64,000 nt of DNA from Brumimicrobium sp041655765 (GCA_041655765.1 JBBAEU010000006.1:57746-121745); one strand, 5' to 3'; shown: positions 33,528 through 43,449, counted from the first letter of the stretch. Made by a program: numbers and translations. The notes: a model not told the origin generated them from the letters alone.

Positions 33528-34400
33528 TTAGTTTAGATAACCTCTTAAAAGCCTGCTTCTTGAAGAGTGTCTTAATCTTCTTACGGCTTTTTCCTTGATT
33601 TGGCGGACTCTTTCACGAGTAAGATCAAATCGTAAACCAATTTCATCTAAACTCATTTGAGGGTACCCGTCAAGTCCATAAAACAGTCGTACGACATCTG
33701 CTTCTCTGGCAGTTAAGGTGTTCAGTGAGCGACTAATTTCATTTTGTAAAGACTCGTGAATCAACTTGGCTTCAGGAGCTCCCATTTTATTGTCATTGCC
33801 CAGCAAGTCGTATAAATTAGAACTTGAATCATCCCCTTCAACTAAAGGTGCGTCCATTGAAACGTGTTTTCCGCTTGAGCTTAATGCTTGTCTTACTTCT
33901 TCAGGAGTTACTTCAATGTATTCTGCCAATTCCTCAACCGATGGTAAACGTTCTAATTTTTGTTCTAATTCTGATGCGGCTTTATTCACTTTTCCAATAG
34001 ATCCAATTTTGTTTAAAGGCAATCGAACAACTCTTGAATGTTCTGCTAGTGCTTGTAGGATTGATTGACGAATCCACCACACTGCATAGGAAATAAATTT
34101 AAAACCACGTGTTTCATCAAATCTTTGAGCGGCTTTGATTAGTCCTACATTTCCTTCTTCAATTAAATCGGGAAGTGGCAATCCTTGGTTTTGATATTGC
34201 TTCGCAACAGAAACAACAAAACGTAGATTTGCCTGAGTTAGACGTTCTAATGCTCGTCTATCTCCTGCTTTGATACGTTGAGCTAATTCAACTTCTTCTT
34301 TCGCAGTAATTAAGTCTAAGCGACTAATTTCCACTAAATATTTATCGAGAGAAGCTGTCTCTCGATTAGTGACTTGTTTGGTGATTTTTAATTGCCTCAT
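33528..34400 (-). CDS. rpoD: Primary sigma factor RpoD, short Bacteroidetes type
   Basis: A 290-residue sigma-70 protein. Region 1.2 is near the start (LDKYLVEISRLDLI); region 2 has NLRFVVSVAKQYQ, DLIEEGNVGLIKAAQRFD and the -10-reading RGFKFISYAVWWIRQSI. Region 3 follows, and region 4 has the helix-turn-helix SLDEIGLRFDLTRERVRQI. It lacks region 1.1, so it is much shorter than E. coli RpoD; this is normal for the Bacteroidetes primary sigma, which recognises TTTG (-33) and TAnnTTTG (-7). Several such -7 boxes occur in this window. It is transcribed alone. Confidence 0.97.
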   Translation of the reverse strand: MRQLKITKQVTNRETASLDKYLVEISRLDLITAKEEVELAQRIKAGDRRALERLTQANLRFVVSVAKQYQNQGLPLPDLIEEGNVGLIKAAQRFDETRGFKFISYAVWWIRQSILQALAEHSRVVRLPLNKIGSIGKVNKAASELEQKLERLPSVEELAEYIEVTPEEVRQALSSSGKHVSMDAPLVEGDDSSSNLYDLLGNDNKMGAPEAKLIHESLQNEISRSLNTLTAREADVVRLFYGLDGYPQMSLDEIGLRFDLTRERVRQIKEKAVRRLRHSSRSRLLRGYLN

Positions 34401-34689
34401 AGTTTATTTTGCTTTTTCAAATACTTAAATAATAAACAAGAAATATCAAGGTGATTTTATTAAAGCCAAATTGATTTTTAACCGTTTATCATATTAATAA
34501 CGTTTTAGGTCATGAAAAGGTTGTCTGTTATCGAGAAATTTGACATGGAAACCCCGTTTTTAACAATATTTATCAATGTTTACAATGTTTCAAATATATA
34601 ACACCTATTTATTTGTTTGGTTACATGGGTTTTTGGGGAGTTATATTTTTTTATGAAATGGGTATCTAAAATATTGAAAAACGAAGATG

Positions 34690-37600
34690 TTATCTCAATA
34701 AATTTATGAAACCAGTAAATTTCCATTGTTTATCAGTGGAATTCTCTTTAATAAATATTTTCCAAACATACGTCCCTTCTTTCAAAATTCCGTTCTGTCC
34801 TGAACCGTATGTTCCGTCCCATCCATACTCTAAATCATGTGTTTCAAAGAGCAATTCACCCCAACGATTGTAGATTTGCATTACATAGCTATCAAAGTCA
34901 AAACCAAATGTAAATACAGGTTTAAAAACATTATTGTGTTGATTGTAATCAGGTGTAAACGTATTTGGGATATAGAAGATTTGCTCTTCTTTAATATGGA
35001 CAATTTGAGTAATGGTATCTTTACAATTATTTGCAGTGGATGCTACTAATTGAACCCAATAATTTCCAGAAATTTCAGGAAACTCAATCTCTGGGTTTAT
35101 TTCATTTGAAGGGAGTGCATCTTTAAAGCTCCACATATAACTTGTTGCGTTTATAGAAGTGTTATGGAAATTAATGGTTGGAGTAAGAACACTTGGTGAT
35201 TCAGGAGTGTAGTAGAAATCTGCTATCGGATTTGAGTAAATAGAAATATAATCAATTTCTGTATGCTCTGCAACACATCCTTTGTCTGTTGTAACCCTTA
35301 ATCGAACATCATAGGTTAATGGATTTACATTATTATTTTCAAAACAATCTGTAATTATTGTCGAATTATCATAAGCAGGCATTCCGTTAAAGAACCATTC
35401 AAAATTTGTTAGGGTATTGTTGCCATCAACCGTTGAGGTGGAAGATATTTCTGGACAAAGAACAGAGCAACCTTCTAGGTTATTTCCCACAAAAGAAACT
35501 GTTGGATTTGGAAATACGGTTACTTGTTTATCACCTTGTGCTACACAACCGTGATTTGACGTTACAGTTACCGTTACCAAATAATTTCCAGCATTGGTAT
35601 AAGTATGCGTAGGATTCTGTTCATTACTTGATTGACCATCAGCAAAATCCCAATTCCAATCAACAAGCGTATTTGTTGTGTAATCGTTTGAAATTGTAGA
35701 AAGGTCGGTAAATTCAGTTGCAAAATTTAAGCAAACTTCCGTTGGTGAAAAATCAACTTTTGGTAATGGATAAACAATTGCATCTTTACTGATCGTGTCT
35801 TTACATCCATAATTTGTAGAAACAATGAATTGAACATTATATACATTTTCTGACCCATAAACAATTGAAGGGTTTTCTTGATTAGAAGTTGTATTGTTTC
35901 CAAAATCCCATTCAAACCCATTAATTACATCATTGGCAACCGGCGTAATGGTTGAAGTATTTACGAAATCTGTGTTACTATCTTCACAAACAGAATTCAC
36001 AGTAAAATCTGCTGTTGGGAGTGCGTATATTGTGATGTCGTTTGTTGTGGTATCACGACAACCGTTCTGATTTTCAACAATTTGCTGAATCGTATATATT
36101 CCAGGTTGATTATAAATATGATTTACATTTTCAGATGTATAATCAGTTATGCCGTCATTTTGGATGTCCCAGAAAAAATTTGTAATATTTCCATTTGGTG
36201 TGGATGATGTATTATCCAACGTAACAGACTCCTCTGCACATTCGTTATTTAGGTTGAAACTCGCAGTAGGTAAATCCCATATTTCAATTTCGTCTGATGT
36301 GTAGCAAATGGCAGAAAACGAGATGTCGTCAACGATGAAATCTACGCCAGAGCAAATTCCTGTGATTTCATTTAAGCACAATTCGATTGTTGTGTTAGCT
36401 CCTGAATTCCATACGTAAGTAAATTCCTCGAAGTTACAAGCCCCAGGTGTTAACGCATGAGAGGTTATTAAGTTTGAATTGATATTTAGCCCAATTTCTG
36501 CTGTGTTTTGCGAATCGTTGCCGTTTGCTAAAAACACTGAAAATAAATAATTGGTATTTGGTGTGACAGAGAGTGTTTGACACCAGAAATTTGTACCTGC
36601 ATTTCCAGAACCTCCGCCTACACAATCGGCATCCATAATCATCATGTTTCCACTTCCAGAAGTATGGTCAACACAGCCACCCCACCAACTGTTCGTAATC
36701 GAAGGTCCTACAGTGTAGATACCTTGAGTTAACGTTTCTGAATCGTAAACATAATCTGAAGTAAAACCAACATTTCCTTGTTCAAAGTCGCCATTAAAAA
36801 TTAGATTACTTCCAATTGTTCCTACCTCACACGAATAAATTCCTGGTGCTGTAACTTGAAATGTGCTATTTGTAGATCCGTCTTGCCATTCGTAAGTATC
36901 AAAATTACTACCAGCATCCAAAACAATTCCAGGTTCAAAGCAAATATCATCTCCAAAATCCAATCCATCAAATTCAGAAACTGTAACCACGCGTTCGATG
37001 CTATCTGTATAACAATTGTAATCCAATACAACTTTAACATTGTATTGTCCTGGAGTTAAGTCGAACATCTCCAGTATTTGATTGGTTGATGTTGGTGTTG
37101 TAGGGTAATTGTTCATTATTGGTGTTACATACCAATCTTGGTTATATAGATTATTATAATCCGATAATTGCAAAATAATATCCTCAGAGTTACACAATTG
37201 TGTATATACTATTTGCTTGGGTTCTTTAAAAAGAAAGCTAGGAAAAGAGGGGAGTCCTAGATTAACAAGTGTGGACGTTCCATTTATATTTGTTCCTGAA
37301 ATGTCAATTGCCATATCGACATAGTTAGAAGCAGTTCCGAGTAAATTTGGAGTTTCAATCACACCAAGAAAACCAGAACTAATTAAAGCCAGATAAATTT
37401 TACCGTCAGGTCCCATTTGTAAAGCACCTAGTTTGTAATTATGTGCAGTATTAGCTGTTGTACCAACAATATTTGATGAGTTAATAAAACTTGCTTGATC
37501 TGGGCTCAGTAAGTCGGCCTGATAAATTGATGGATCGCTCAATCGTGTATAATATACAAATCGTCCATTTGTAGAGAACTCGAGCGAGTAATAGCTACTA

Positions 37601-38409
37601 CCGAGCGAGTTTTCTGTGTAGCGATGCGTAAGTTCTCCTGTTGCATTATTAAAATCGTATATACTCAAACCAACTGGAGAGGATGTCATTCCAATTAATT
37701 TACTGTCTGGCGATGCTTTGATACTTCCCCATGCAGAAGGTGTATTGGGTCCTGTAATACTGGACACATAATTAGGATCTACACCAGATGCTGTTACTGG
37801 ATATACTTTCCATTCTGCAGTTCCTACTTCTTTTGCGATTAACCAATAATCACAGCCGTTTTCGTGGACAGCAAAATTTGCTCCTTCGACGGTTATAGTT
37901 CCAATTAAATGTGTGTTTTTTGTTGCTGCGACCACTTCTCCTAATCCTCCATTTCCATTCATATCAACCTCAGACCAGTTAATTCCATTACTTCCTCCAT
38001 TATAGTCAATCGTACAAATAATGTAGCCGTCAAATCGACCCAATGATGGGTTCCAAGTTCCTGGCTTTGGACAAATTACTGAAGACATCGTAGAACTTGA
38101 GTGTCCAAATAAACCAGTTCCATTCGGCATAATGTTATGATTTTTGTCGTAAACAATCGAACCTTCGGTATAAAAAAGCAGATTCCCATTGTTATCAGAG
38201 ACACTTGAACATCCTTCAGATGTGTTTAAGGCTCCATCAAAGACAGGAACAGGATTGCCAGAACTAAAGTCTATTCCAGCATATCTCCCAAAATACCAAT
38301 GTGCCCCTTCTAGTTGAGAAAAAGTATTTCCAGTTATAAATAAAAACACAAAGAAAATAGCTGTTATTTTTATAGTATTTATAAGTTGTTTTAGTACAAG
38401 TTCTGCCAT
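34690..38409 (-). CDS. Large PKD-repeat protein with T9SS type B (gliding-associated) sorting domain
   Basis: A 1239-residue secreted protein. The signal peptide lies about residues 10-32 (IFFVFLFITGNTFSQ). Residues 32-400 form a propeller-like domain found in many CHU_C proteins (GAHWYFGRYAGIDFSS, MGPDGKIYLALISSG). Ig-like parts follow. About 700-1130 holds several PKD domains, seen as FEWDFGNNTTSNQENP, WNWDFADGQSSNEQNP and MWSFKDALPSNEINP. The end (about 1145-1239) is a type B T9SS sorting domain with IPNTFTPDYNQHNNVF, YNRWGELLFET and GTYVWKIF. Such proteins are exported by T9SS and may be adhesins or gliding-related surface proteins. It is monocistronic. No enzyme domain is visible. Confidence 0.93.
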   Translation of the reverse strand: MAELVLKQLINTIKITAIFFVFLFITGNTFSQLEGAHWYFGRYAGIDFSSGNPVPVFDGALNTSEGCSSVSDNNGNLLFYTEGSIVYDKNHNIMPNGTGLFGHSSSTMSSVICPKPGTWNPSLGRFDGYIICTIDYNGGSNGINWSEVDMNGNGGLGEVVAATKNTHLIGTITVEGANFAVHENGCDYWLIAKEVGTAEWKVYPVTASGVDPNYVSSITGPNTPSAWGSIKASPDSKLIGMTSSPVGLSIYDFNNATGELTHRYTENSLGSSYYSLEFSTNGRFVYYTRLSDPSIYQADLLSPDQASFINSSNIVGTTANTAHNYKLGALQMGPDGKIYLALISSGFLGVIETPNLLGTASNYVDMAIDISGTNINGTSTLVNLGLPSFPSFLFKEPKQIVYTQLCNSEDIILQLSDYNNLYNQDWYVTPIMNNYPTTPTSTNQILEMFDLTPGQYNVKVVLDYNCYTDSIERVVTVSEFDGLDFGDDICFEPGIVLDAGSNFDTYEWQDGSTNSTFQVTAPGIYSCEVGTIGSNLIFNGDFEQGNVGFTSDYVYDSETLTQGIYTVGPSITNSWWGGCVDHTSGSGNMMIMDADCVGGGSGNAGTNFWCQTLSVTPNTNYLFSVFLANGNDSQNTAEIGLNINSNLITSHALTPGACNFEEFTYVWNSGANTTIELCLNEITGICSGVDFIVDDISFSAICYTSDEIEIWDLPTASFNLNNECAEESVTLDNTSSTPNGNITNFFWDIQNDGITDYTSENVNHIYNQPGIYTIQQIVENQNGCRDTTTNDITIYALPTADFTVNSVCEDSNTDFVNTSTITPVANDVINGFEWDFGNNTTSNQENPSIVYGSENVYNVQFIVSTNYGCKDTISKDAIVYPLPKVDFSPTEVCLNFATEFTDLSTISNDYTTNTLVDWNWDFADGQSSNEQNPTHTYTNAGNYLVTVTVTSNHGCVAQGDKQVTVFPNPTVSFVGNNLEGCSVLCPEISSTSTVDGNNTLTNFEWFFNGMPAYDNSTIITDCFENNNVNPLTYDVRLRVTTDKGCVAEHTEIDYISIYSNPIADFYYTPESPSVLTPTINFHNTSINATSYMWSFKDALPSNEINPEIEFPEISGNYWVQLVASTANNCKDTITQIVHIKEEQIFYIPNTFTPDYNQHNNVFKPVFTFGFDFDSYVMQIYNRWGELLFETHDLEYGWDGTYGSGQNGILKEGTYVWKIFIKENSTDKQWKFTGFINLLR

Positions 38410-38760
38410 TCTGTTTTCTTATTTTTTTAATACAATTACTTCAAAAGCATCTCATTTAAACAGTTTTGTATTATTGACACATCAATATTTAAAAGACTAA
38501 GTTAATGCTTTATTTTAAAAAAAACTAAGTTAGTGCTTTGTCAATCAGAAATTGAATATCATATTAATGAATAGCAGACGAGACAAAAATATTAATGGTT
38601 GCCTTGTTGTAATGATTTAAAAATCTTATATTTAAGGGTATTCGTGGATTTATACTATCTTTAATTACGATTGCGATATTTTTCAATTTTACTATAAATT
38701 CACTGTCATTTTTATTTTTTTAATCCTTATCTTGCAAATCTGAATTTAAAGATTGTTGAA
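38410..38760. other. Intergenic region between divergent genes
   Basis: No gene or clear structure is seen in these 351 bp. They are AT-rich and contain the near-duplicate phrase AACTAAGTTA(A/G)TGCTTT, present around 38497-38513 and 38521-38538. Confidence 0.4.
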
Positions 38761-38946
38761 ATGCATAAAAAAATTGTAGAAAGAATTGTCAGTTTGGTAT
38801 TTCTAATTACATTGACTTTATTGACGGTATATTTCATTCGTCGAATTCCAATCTTTATGAAGGCTGTAGCAGTAGGAATTGTTGTTTTGGCTTTCTATTG
38901 GTTCTATACGGCGTGGGGATTTCATCAAAAAAAATTAAATAAATAA
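38761..38946 (+). CDS. Small membrane protein upstream of the SPFH gene
   Basis: A 61-residue protein with two hydrophobic segments, about residues 11-26 and 33-51, separated by a basic loop (RRIPIFMK) and ending in a basic tail (HQKKLNK). I recognise no family. It is 3 bp before the SPFH gene, so the two are almost certainly co-translated and the small protein may be a partner in the same membrane complex. The ATG at 38761 is the only good start. Confidence 0.7.
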   Translation: MHKKIVERIVSLVFLITLTLLTVYFIRRIPIFMKAVAVGIVVLAFYWFYTAWGFHQKKLNK

Positions 38947-38949
38947 ATT

Positions 38950-39789
38950 ATGAAGTTTAGAGGAAAAGACATTAAAATTTATCACGTACTTTTTGGAGTT
39001 ATTGGATTGTTCGGACTCATTTTACTATTGGCATCGTGGAGATCAATCGAGCCAGGAGAGGAAGGTTTTATGTATGAACCATACGGAAAAGGAGTTATCG
39101 TTGATGAAGTACTCAACGAAGGAATGTACATCATTGCACCTTGGAATAAATTGATAACGTATGATGTCCGACAGCAATCCAAAACTTATTCTGGAAAATT
39201 TCTCGATAAGAATGGGATGACAACTACAATTTCGATGGCGGTCAACTATAATGCGAAAAGAGGCGAAACACCGCTTCTTCATTTAGAGTATGGAGAGCAT
39301 TATTTTGAAACACTCATTGACCCAAAAGTAAAAGGAGCGATAAAAGATGTGATTGGAAGATATACGTATGAAGAAGTTTATTCAACGAAGCGTGAACAAC
39401 TAGAAAGAGAAATGGAGCAAATTTTGGAATTTGATTTTGAAGGAAAACATGTACAATTGGATTTTGTACGTATTTCAGATGTTGAACTTCCTGCAGAGAT
39501 AGAAGAAGAAATTGAACGTAAAGAAACGCAGAAGCAAAGGAATAAAACTTCTGAATTAAAAAAAATTGAAGAGAAAAATCTAGCAGAAGCAAGGGTTGAA
39601 AAAGCCAAAGGCATGAAAGATTCTCAGATTATTGAAGCTGAAGGAGAAGCGGAGGCAATTAGAATCAAACAGGAAGAGTTGAAAAAATCGCCACAGTATA
39701 TTAACTATATGAAAGCGGAGAAATGGGATGGGAAATTACCTGAGTTCTACGGCGGAAACGCAGGAATGTTGTTTAATCTTGATAGATAA
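38950..39789 (+). CDS. SPFH/prohibitin-family membrane protein
   Basis: A 279-residue protein with one N-terminal transmembrane segment (about 11-27, VLFGVIGLFGLILLLAS) and an SPFH/band 7 domain (about 30-190; GFMYEPYGKGVIVDEV, YDVRQQSKTY, VQLDFVRISDVELP). The C-terminal part is a Lys/Glu-rich coiled coil (about 175-240) with EAEGEAEAIRIKQ, typical of prohibitins. Such proteins form large ring assemblies in the inner membrane, often controlling the FtsH protease or membrane microdomains. A small two-helix membrane protein precedes it by 3 bp and dapD follows by 3 bp. Specific role unknown. Confidence 0.9.
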   Translation: MKFRGKDIKIYHVLFGVIGLFGLILLLASWRSIEPGEEGFMYEPYGKGVIVDEVLNEGMYIIAPWNKLITYDVRQQSKTYSGKFLDKNGMTTTISMAVNYNAKRGETPLLHLEYGEHYFETLIDPKVKGAIKDVIGRYTYEEVYSTKREQLEREMEQILEFDFEGKHVQLDFVRISDVELPAEIEEEIERKETQKQRNKTSELKKIEEKNLAEARVEKAKGMKDSQIIEAEGEAEAIRIKQEELKKSPQYINYMKAEKWDGKLPEFYGGNAGMLFNLDR

Positions 39790-39792
39790 GAA

Positions 39793-40599
39793 ATGAGAGA
39801 AATTATTGAAAAAGCTTGGGAGAATAGAACACTGTTAAAAGAGAAAGGGACTGTCCAGGCAATTGAATCGGTGATCGAACAATTAGATAAAGGAATATTA
39901 CGTGTGGCTGAACCTACTGAAAATGGTTGGCAAGTCAATGAGTGGATAAAAAAAGCTGTTGTACTTTATTTTCCAATCCGTAAGATGGAGAAAATTGAAG
40001 TCGGACCATTTGAGTTTCATGATAAAATGAAGCTAAAAACAAATTATCAAGAATTGGGCGTCCGTGTTGTTCCTCACGCTATTGCTCGTTATGGTGCATA
40101 TATATCCAAAGGTGTTGTGATGATGCCTTCTTATGTAAATATTGGTGCGTATGTAGATGAAGGTACAATGGTTGATACATGGGCAACCGTAGGTTCTTGT
40201 GCTCAAATTGGAAAAAATGTACATTTAAGTGGCGGAGTAGGGATTGGTGGTGTCCTAGAACCACTACAAGCAGCACCCGTTGTTGTTGAAGACGGAGCTT
40301 TTGTTGGTTCACGTTGTATTGTTGTTGAAGGTGTTCGTGTGAGAAAAGAAGCTGTTTTGGGTGCAAATGTTGTACTGACAAATTCTACGAAAATAATTGA
40401 TGTTTCTGGAGATGAACCTGTGATAATGAGGGGAGAAGTACCAGAAAGAAGTGTTGTGATACCTGGTTCTTACACCAAATCATTCCCAGCAGGAGATTAT
40501 CAAGTACCTTGTGCTTTAATTATTGGAAAGCGAAAGGAGAGTACAGATTTAAAAACATCCTTAAATGACGCATTGCGCGAACATGAAGTAGCAATTTAA
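39793..40599 (+). CDS. dapD: Tetrahydrodipicolinate N-succinyltransferase
   Basis: A 268-residue enzyme that succinylates tetrahydrodipicolinate with succinyl-CoA in the succinylase branch of lysine and diaminopimelate synthesis. After an N-terminal helical domain, a left-handed beta-helix made of hexapeptide repeats is clear (GAYVDEGTMVDTWATVGSC, IGKNVHLSGGVGIGGV, VVEDGAFVGSRCIVVEG). It is a trimeric cytosolic enzyme. It follows the SPFH gene by 3 bp and its stop shares the four bases TTAA with the stop of the convergent gene at 40596. Confidence 0.97.
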   Translation: MREIIEKAWENRTLLKEKGTVQAIESVIEQLDKGILRVAEPTENGWQVNEWIKKAVVLYFPIRKMEKIEVGPFEFHDKMKLKTNYQELGVRVVPHAIARYGAYISKGVVMMPSYVNIGAYVDEGTMVDTWATVGSCAQIGKNVHLSGGVGIGGVLEPLQAAPVVVEDGAFVGSRCIVVEGVRVRKEAVLGANVVLTNSTKIIDVSGDEPVIMRGEVPERSVVIPGSYTKSFPAGDYQVPCALIIGKRKESTDLKTSLNDALREHEVAI

Positions 40600-41198
40600 T
40601 TTTCCCATACAAACATATAAAGTGGAAGGCTCATTTTTGCTTTAACTTCTATTGAATCTTTAACTTCTAGCTGAACCAAACTATTTCGGAAATGTCTAAA
40701 TGAGATGCGTTCACGATTTTTAATAATCGATATTTCGTCATATTCATAAATGACAAATTGATTGTATCCAACAGCGATAGATTTTACTCCAGTAATGATA
40801 GTGCGTATTCCATTGGTGTACTTTAGTGTCAATTCATCTTTTAAGGCATTGTATCGACCGTCAACTATTGTAATGTTATCAAAAGGTTTATCAATTCCTA
40901 AAAGATAAAGCGAACCCGTGTATTTCTCTAATTTATCACAAAACGCTTTCGGATATACTTTTAATAAATTCTTTTCCCTATCAGGAAATTGTATGTTTTT
41001 TGTGTTGTTTGATTTATTGTCAATCTCATTTTTGTTTTTTGAATAAACGTAATATCCCAATATCACACCTGCCATAAGTATGAGTAAAATAATGATTAAC
41101 ATGGGTGTTGATGGCACTATATTGTATAAAACAAATGCTAGCACAACAAATGGTGTTAGCGTCAATAAGCTGTATAATATCGCCTTCGTTTTTTGCAT
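40596..41198 (-). CDS. Membrane protein of unknown function
   Basis: From the ATG at 41198 (MQKTKAILYSLL) the protein has 200 residues. An ATG at 41258 would add 20 residues and spoil the membrane start. Two close transmembrane segments lie at about residues 8-27 and 31-50 (LLIIILLILMAGVILGYYVYS), followed by a soluble domain of about 150 residues without recognisable motifs (YLLGIDKPFDNITIVDGRYN, ISIIKNRERISFRHFRN). It resembles membrane-anchored PH-like proteins in layout, but I cannot support a family. It ends overlapping the dapD stop by TTAA and diverges from cmk. Confidence 0.75.
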   Translation of the reverse strand: MQKTKAILYSLLTLTPFVVLAFVLYNIVPSTPMLIIILLILMAGVILGYYVYSKNKNEIDNKSNNTKNIQFPDREKNLLKVYPKAFCDKLEKYTGSLYLLGIDKPFDNITIVDGRYNALKDELTLKYTNGIRTIITGVKSIAVGYNQFVIYEYDEISIIKNRERISFRHFRNSLVQLEVKDSIEVKAKMSLPLYMFVWEN

Positions 41199-41288
41199 AT
41201 TACAAAAATAGTAAAAATTAATACGCACAGCCTTAATAAAAAGATCTGTCATTCTCAATACTAAAAAACATTTCCTTATTTTTACACT

Positions 41289-41972
41289 ATGAAAAAGAAA
41301 CTTACAATTGCAATTGATGGTTGGTCGTCATGTGGAAAAAGTACGTTGGCAAGTGATTTAGCCAAAGCTTTGGATTATATTTATGTTGATTCTGGAGCTA
41401 TGTATCGATGTGTAACTTTGTTTGCTCTTAGAAACAATTGGGTTTCAAAGGATGAAATTCAAACCGATAAGATTATTTCTTCTTTGCCAGAAATAAATAT
41501 TTCTTTTATGCACAGTGGCGAAGGGGTTTACAAAGTGTGTTTAAACAATGAGAATGTGGATGATGAAATTCGTTCATTACATGTTTCAAATGCAGTTTCT
41601 TCAATTGCAAAAATTAAAGAAGTACGTGAGCATTTGGTTTCTATTCAACGAAAGTTAGGAGAGAATGGAGGTGTAGTTATGGATGGACGAGATATCGGGT
41701 CTGTGGTTTTCCCAAATGCAGAATTAAAAATATTTTTAACCGCTGAGCCAAAAATTAGGGCGCAACGTCGATTTAATGAGTTGAAGTCAAAGGGTCAAAA
41801 TCCTACACTGAAAGAAGTTGAAGTGAATTTAAAACTTAGGGATCAGGCGGATGCAACACGCGAAACAAGTCCACTTGTTCAAACAGAAGATGCGATTGTG
41901 TTGGACAATTCATACCTTTCAAGAGAAGAGCAACTACAAAAAGTATTAAAATGGGTTGAAAAATTGGATTGA
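41289..41972 (+). CDS. cmk: Cytidylate kinase
   Basis: A 227-residue (d)CMP kinase that makes CDP from CMP and ATP. The P-loop is GWSSCGKSTLA, slightly unusual where many members have GP(S/A)GSGKST. It also has YVDSGAMYRCVTLFAL, GGVVMDGRDIGSVVFPNAELKIF (the DGRDIGT-like substrate motif reads DGRDIGS) and the lid region RAQRRFNEL. Length is normal. It is transcribed alone, divergent from the membrane protein gene. Confidence 0.96.
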   Translation: MKKKLTIAIDGWSSCGKSTLASDLAKALDYIYVDSGAMYRCVTLFALRNNWVSKDEIQTDKIISSLPEINISFMHSGEGVYKVCLNNENVDDEIRSLHVSNAVSSIAKIKEVREHLVSIQRKLGENGGVVMDGRDIGSVVFPNAELKIFLTAEPKIRAQRRFNELKSKGQNPTLKEVEVNLKLRDQADATRETSPLVQTEDAIVLDNSYLSREEQLQKVLKWVEKLD

Positions 41973-42069
41973 TTTTCCATTTTTAAAAAAAATCCCACTT
42001 TAATTGTAACCTTTTTCAGGAATATTATGTTATAATTGTATAGCTAAACCATAATAATACTGTTAAACC

Positions 42070-43086
42070 ATGATGAAACCATTAGGGATATTAGCCTGTT
42101 TTTCTCTTTTATTCAGTGTATATGCAAGTGAGTCTTCAATAAAAATTGATTATTTCGAAGGTGCAGCCCCAAAAACTGATGACGAGATAAAATCTTCCGA
42201 AGAAGAAAAATCAGATAATCATTTACTCGAATTCATGATGCTCAATGATTCTGTTGACATATTTTTTGTGCAAAATACTCAATTATATAGAGATTCATGG
42301 AATGAATTGGCACAACCTTATTTTTGGAAAACAATAATTGGAATGTCTCCAGACTCTTGTGTAATAAACATTGGAGAAACTCGTCAAATTATTGAAATAA
42401 TGACGGTAAAAGAATGGGAAGCAAAAAATGATACTGAAAAATCAAAATATCGAGATTCTATTCGTGCAGCATATAGTTTGTCAGAGGATTATAGTATTTA
42501 CATGACAATAGGGAAGAGTGATTTTTATCATTACGACGATATTTTACCAGCGATTTCACGAGGCGTTCAACGGTTTAACGAGCAAGGAGTTGATCCGTGG
42601 TATGCACAATCTATTTTAATGATAGAAAGCCCAGGGAAATTAGCAAAATCTAATGCAGGAGCATACGGTTCTTTTCAATTAATGGCAGAGGTTGCTAGAA
42701 AGTTTGGACTTAAAGTAAATCGATATGTTGATGAACGAAAAGATTTTGATAAATCTGCCGTTGCAGCAAGTCAGTTGATAAAAACAATTTGTATTCCTGA
42801 GGCAAAGAAAATTTTAGATGCTAGGAATATTGAGTATAATGAAACCGATCTTTGGTTTCGATTATTTGTTATGCATATTTATCATGCCGGCGCATACAAT
42901 GTTGCTGCGGTAGTAAATAAGATAAATCCTTCCAACGGAGGGATGGAATTGATTCAGGAAATGTGGGTCACAAAAGCGGGTAGATTTGGAAATGCTTCGC
43001 AAAATTACTCTCAGATAACCCTTGCAGTGATGATGATTTTAGACAATATGTTGGGGAATTGCTATGATGATGCAGCGTCACTTTAA
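42070..43086 (+). CDS. Exported lytic transglycosylase-like protein (SLT fold)
   Basis: A 338-residue protein with a signal peptide cleaved near VYAS. The first 150 residues after it are acidic and unassigned. About residues 175-330 form a goose-lysozyme/SLT-type domain: QSILMIESPGKLAKSN contains the expected catalytic Glu of the ES motif, followed by NAGAYGSFQLMAEVARKFG and a later FVMHIYHAGAYNVAAV. Such enzymes cleave peptidoglycan glycan strands in the periplasm. It stands alone, and its stop shares the bases TTAA with the stop of a small gene on the other strand. Confidence 0.85.
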   Translation: MMKPLGILACFSLLFSVYASESSIKIDYFEGAAPKTDDEIKSSEEEKSDNHLLEFMMLNDSVDIFFVQNTQLYRDSWNELAQPYFWKTIIGMSPDSCVINIGETRQIIEIMTVKEWEAKNDTEKSKYRDSIRAAYSLSEDYSIYMTIGKSDFYHYDDILPAISRGVQRFNEQGVDPWYAQSILMIESPGKLAKSNAGAYGSFQLMAEVARKFGLKVNRYVDERKDFDKSAVAASQLIKTICIPEAKKILDARNIEYNETDLWFRLFVMHIYHAGAYNVAAVVNKINPSNGGMELIQEMWVTKAGRFGNASQNYSQITLAVMMILDNMLGNCYDDAASL

Positions 43087-43250
43087 GTGAAAAACAGCTT
43101 CATAATAAGCACAATTATTCCAAAGAATGCAATTGTTCCTGTGAAGAGTATTCGTCCGCCTCTATAACCTTTTTTGTAGTAAATCCAACTATTGATACTA
43201 CCCAAAACGAGTCCGCCAATGAAGGCATATAAATAATAAATAACTGGCAT
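43083..43250 (-). CDS. Small two-helix membrane protein (55 residues)
   Basis: A 55-residue open frame from an ATG at 43250: MPVIYYLYAFIGGLVLGSI, then a basic loop (YYKKGYRGGR) and a second hydrophobic segment ending MKLFFT. The two transmembrane stretches (about 3-20 and 34-51) and the Gly-rich positive hairpin look protein-like. It is convergent with the transglycosylase gene, sharing TTAA at the stops. I recognise no family. Confidence 0.6.
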   Translation of the reverse strand: MPVIYYLYAFIGGLVLGSINSWIYYKKGYRGGRILFTGTIAFFGIIVLIMKLFFT

Positions 43251-43396
43251 TATTTTGTGTTTCTTGCAATTGTATTAAAAATAAATAACTTTTAAAGTAA
43301 GAAATGTTACGTGATGTTATAAAATAATCAATACTATTTTATAAAAATTCTGATATCGGTAAAACATATATTATAACGAAAACCTTACAAGAATTA

Positions 43397-43427
43397 TTTG
43401 GATAAAAAGTTATTGATGGTATCTTCG
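43397..43427 (+). promoter_or_regulatory. Putative Bacteroidetes promoter of the NUDIX gene
   Basis: TTTG (43397-43400) and TATCTTCG (43420-43427) are 19 bp apart, matching the -33/-7 pattern with one change in the -7 box. The ATG follows 22 bp later. Confidence 0.6.
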
Positions 43428-43449
43428 TAAACATCAAACAAAACAAAAA

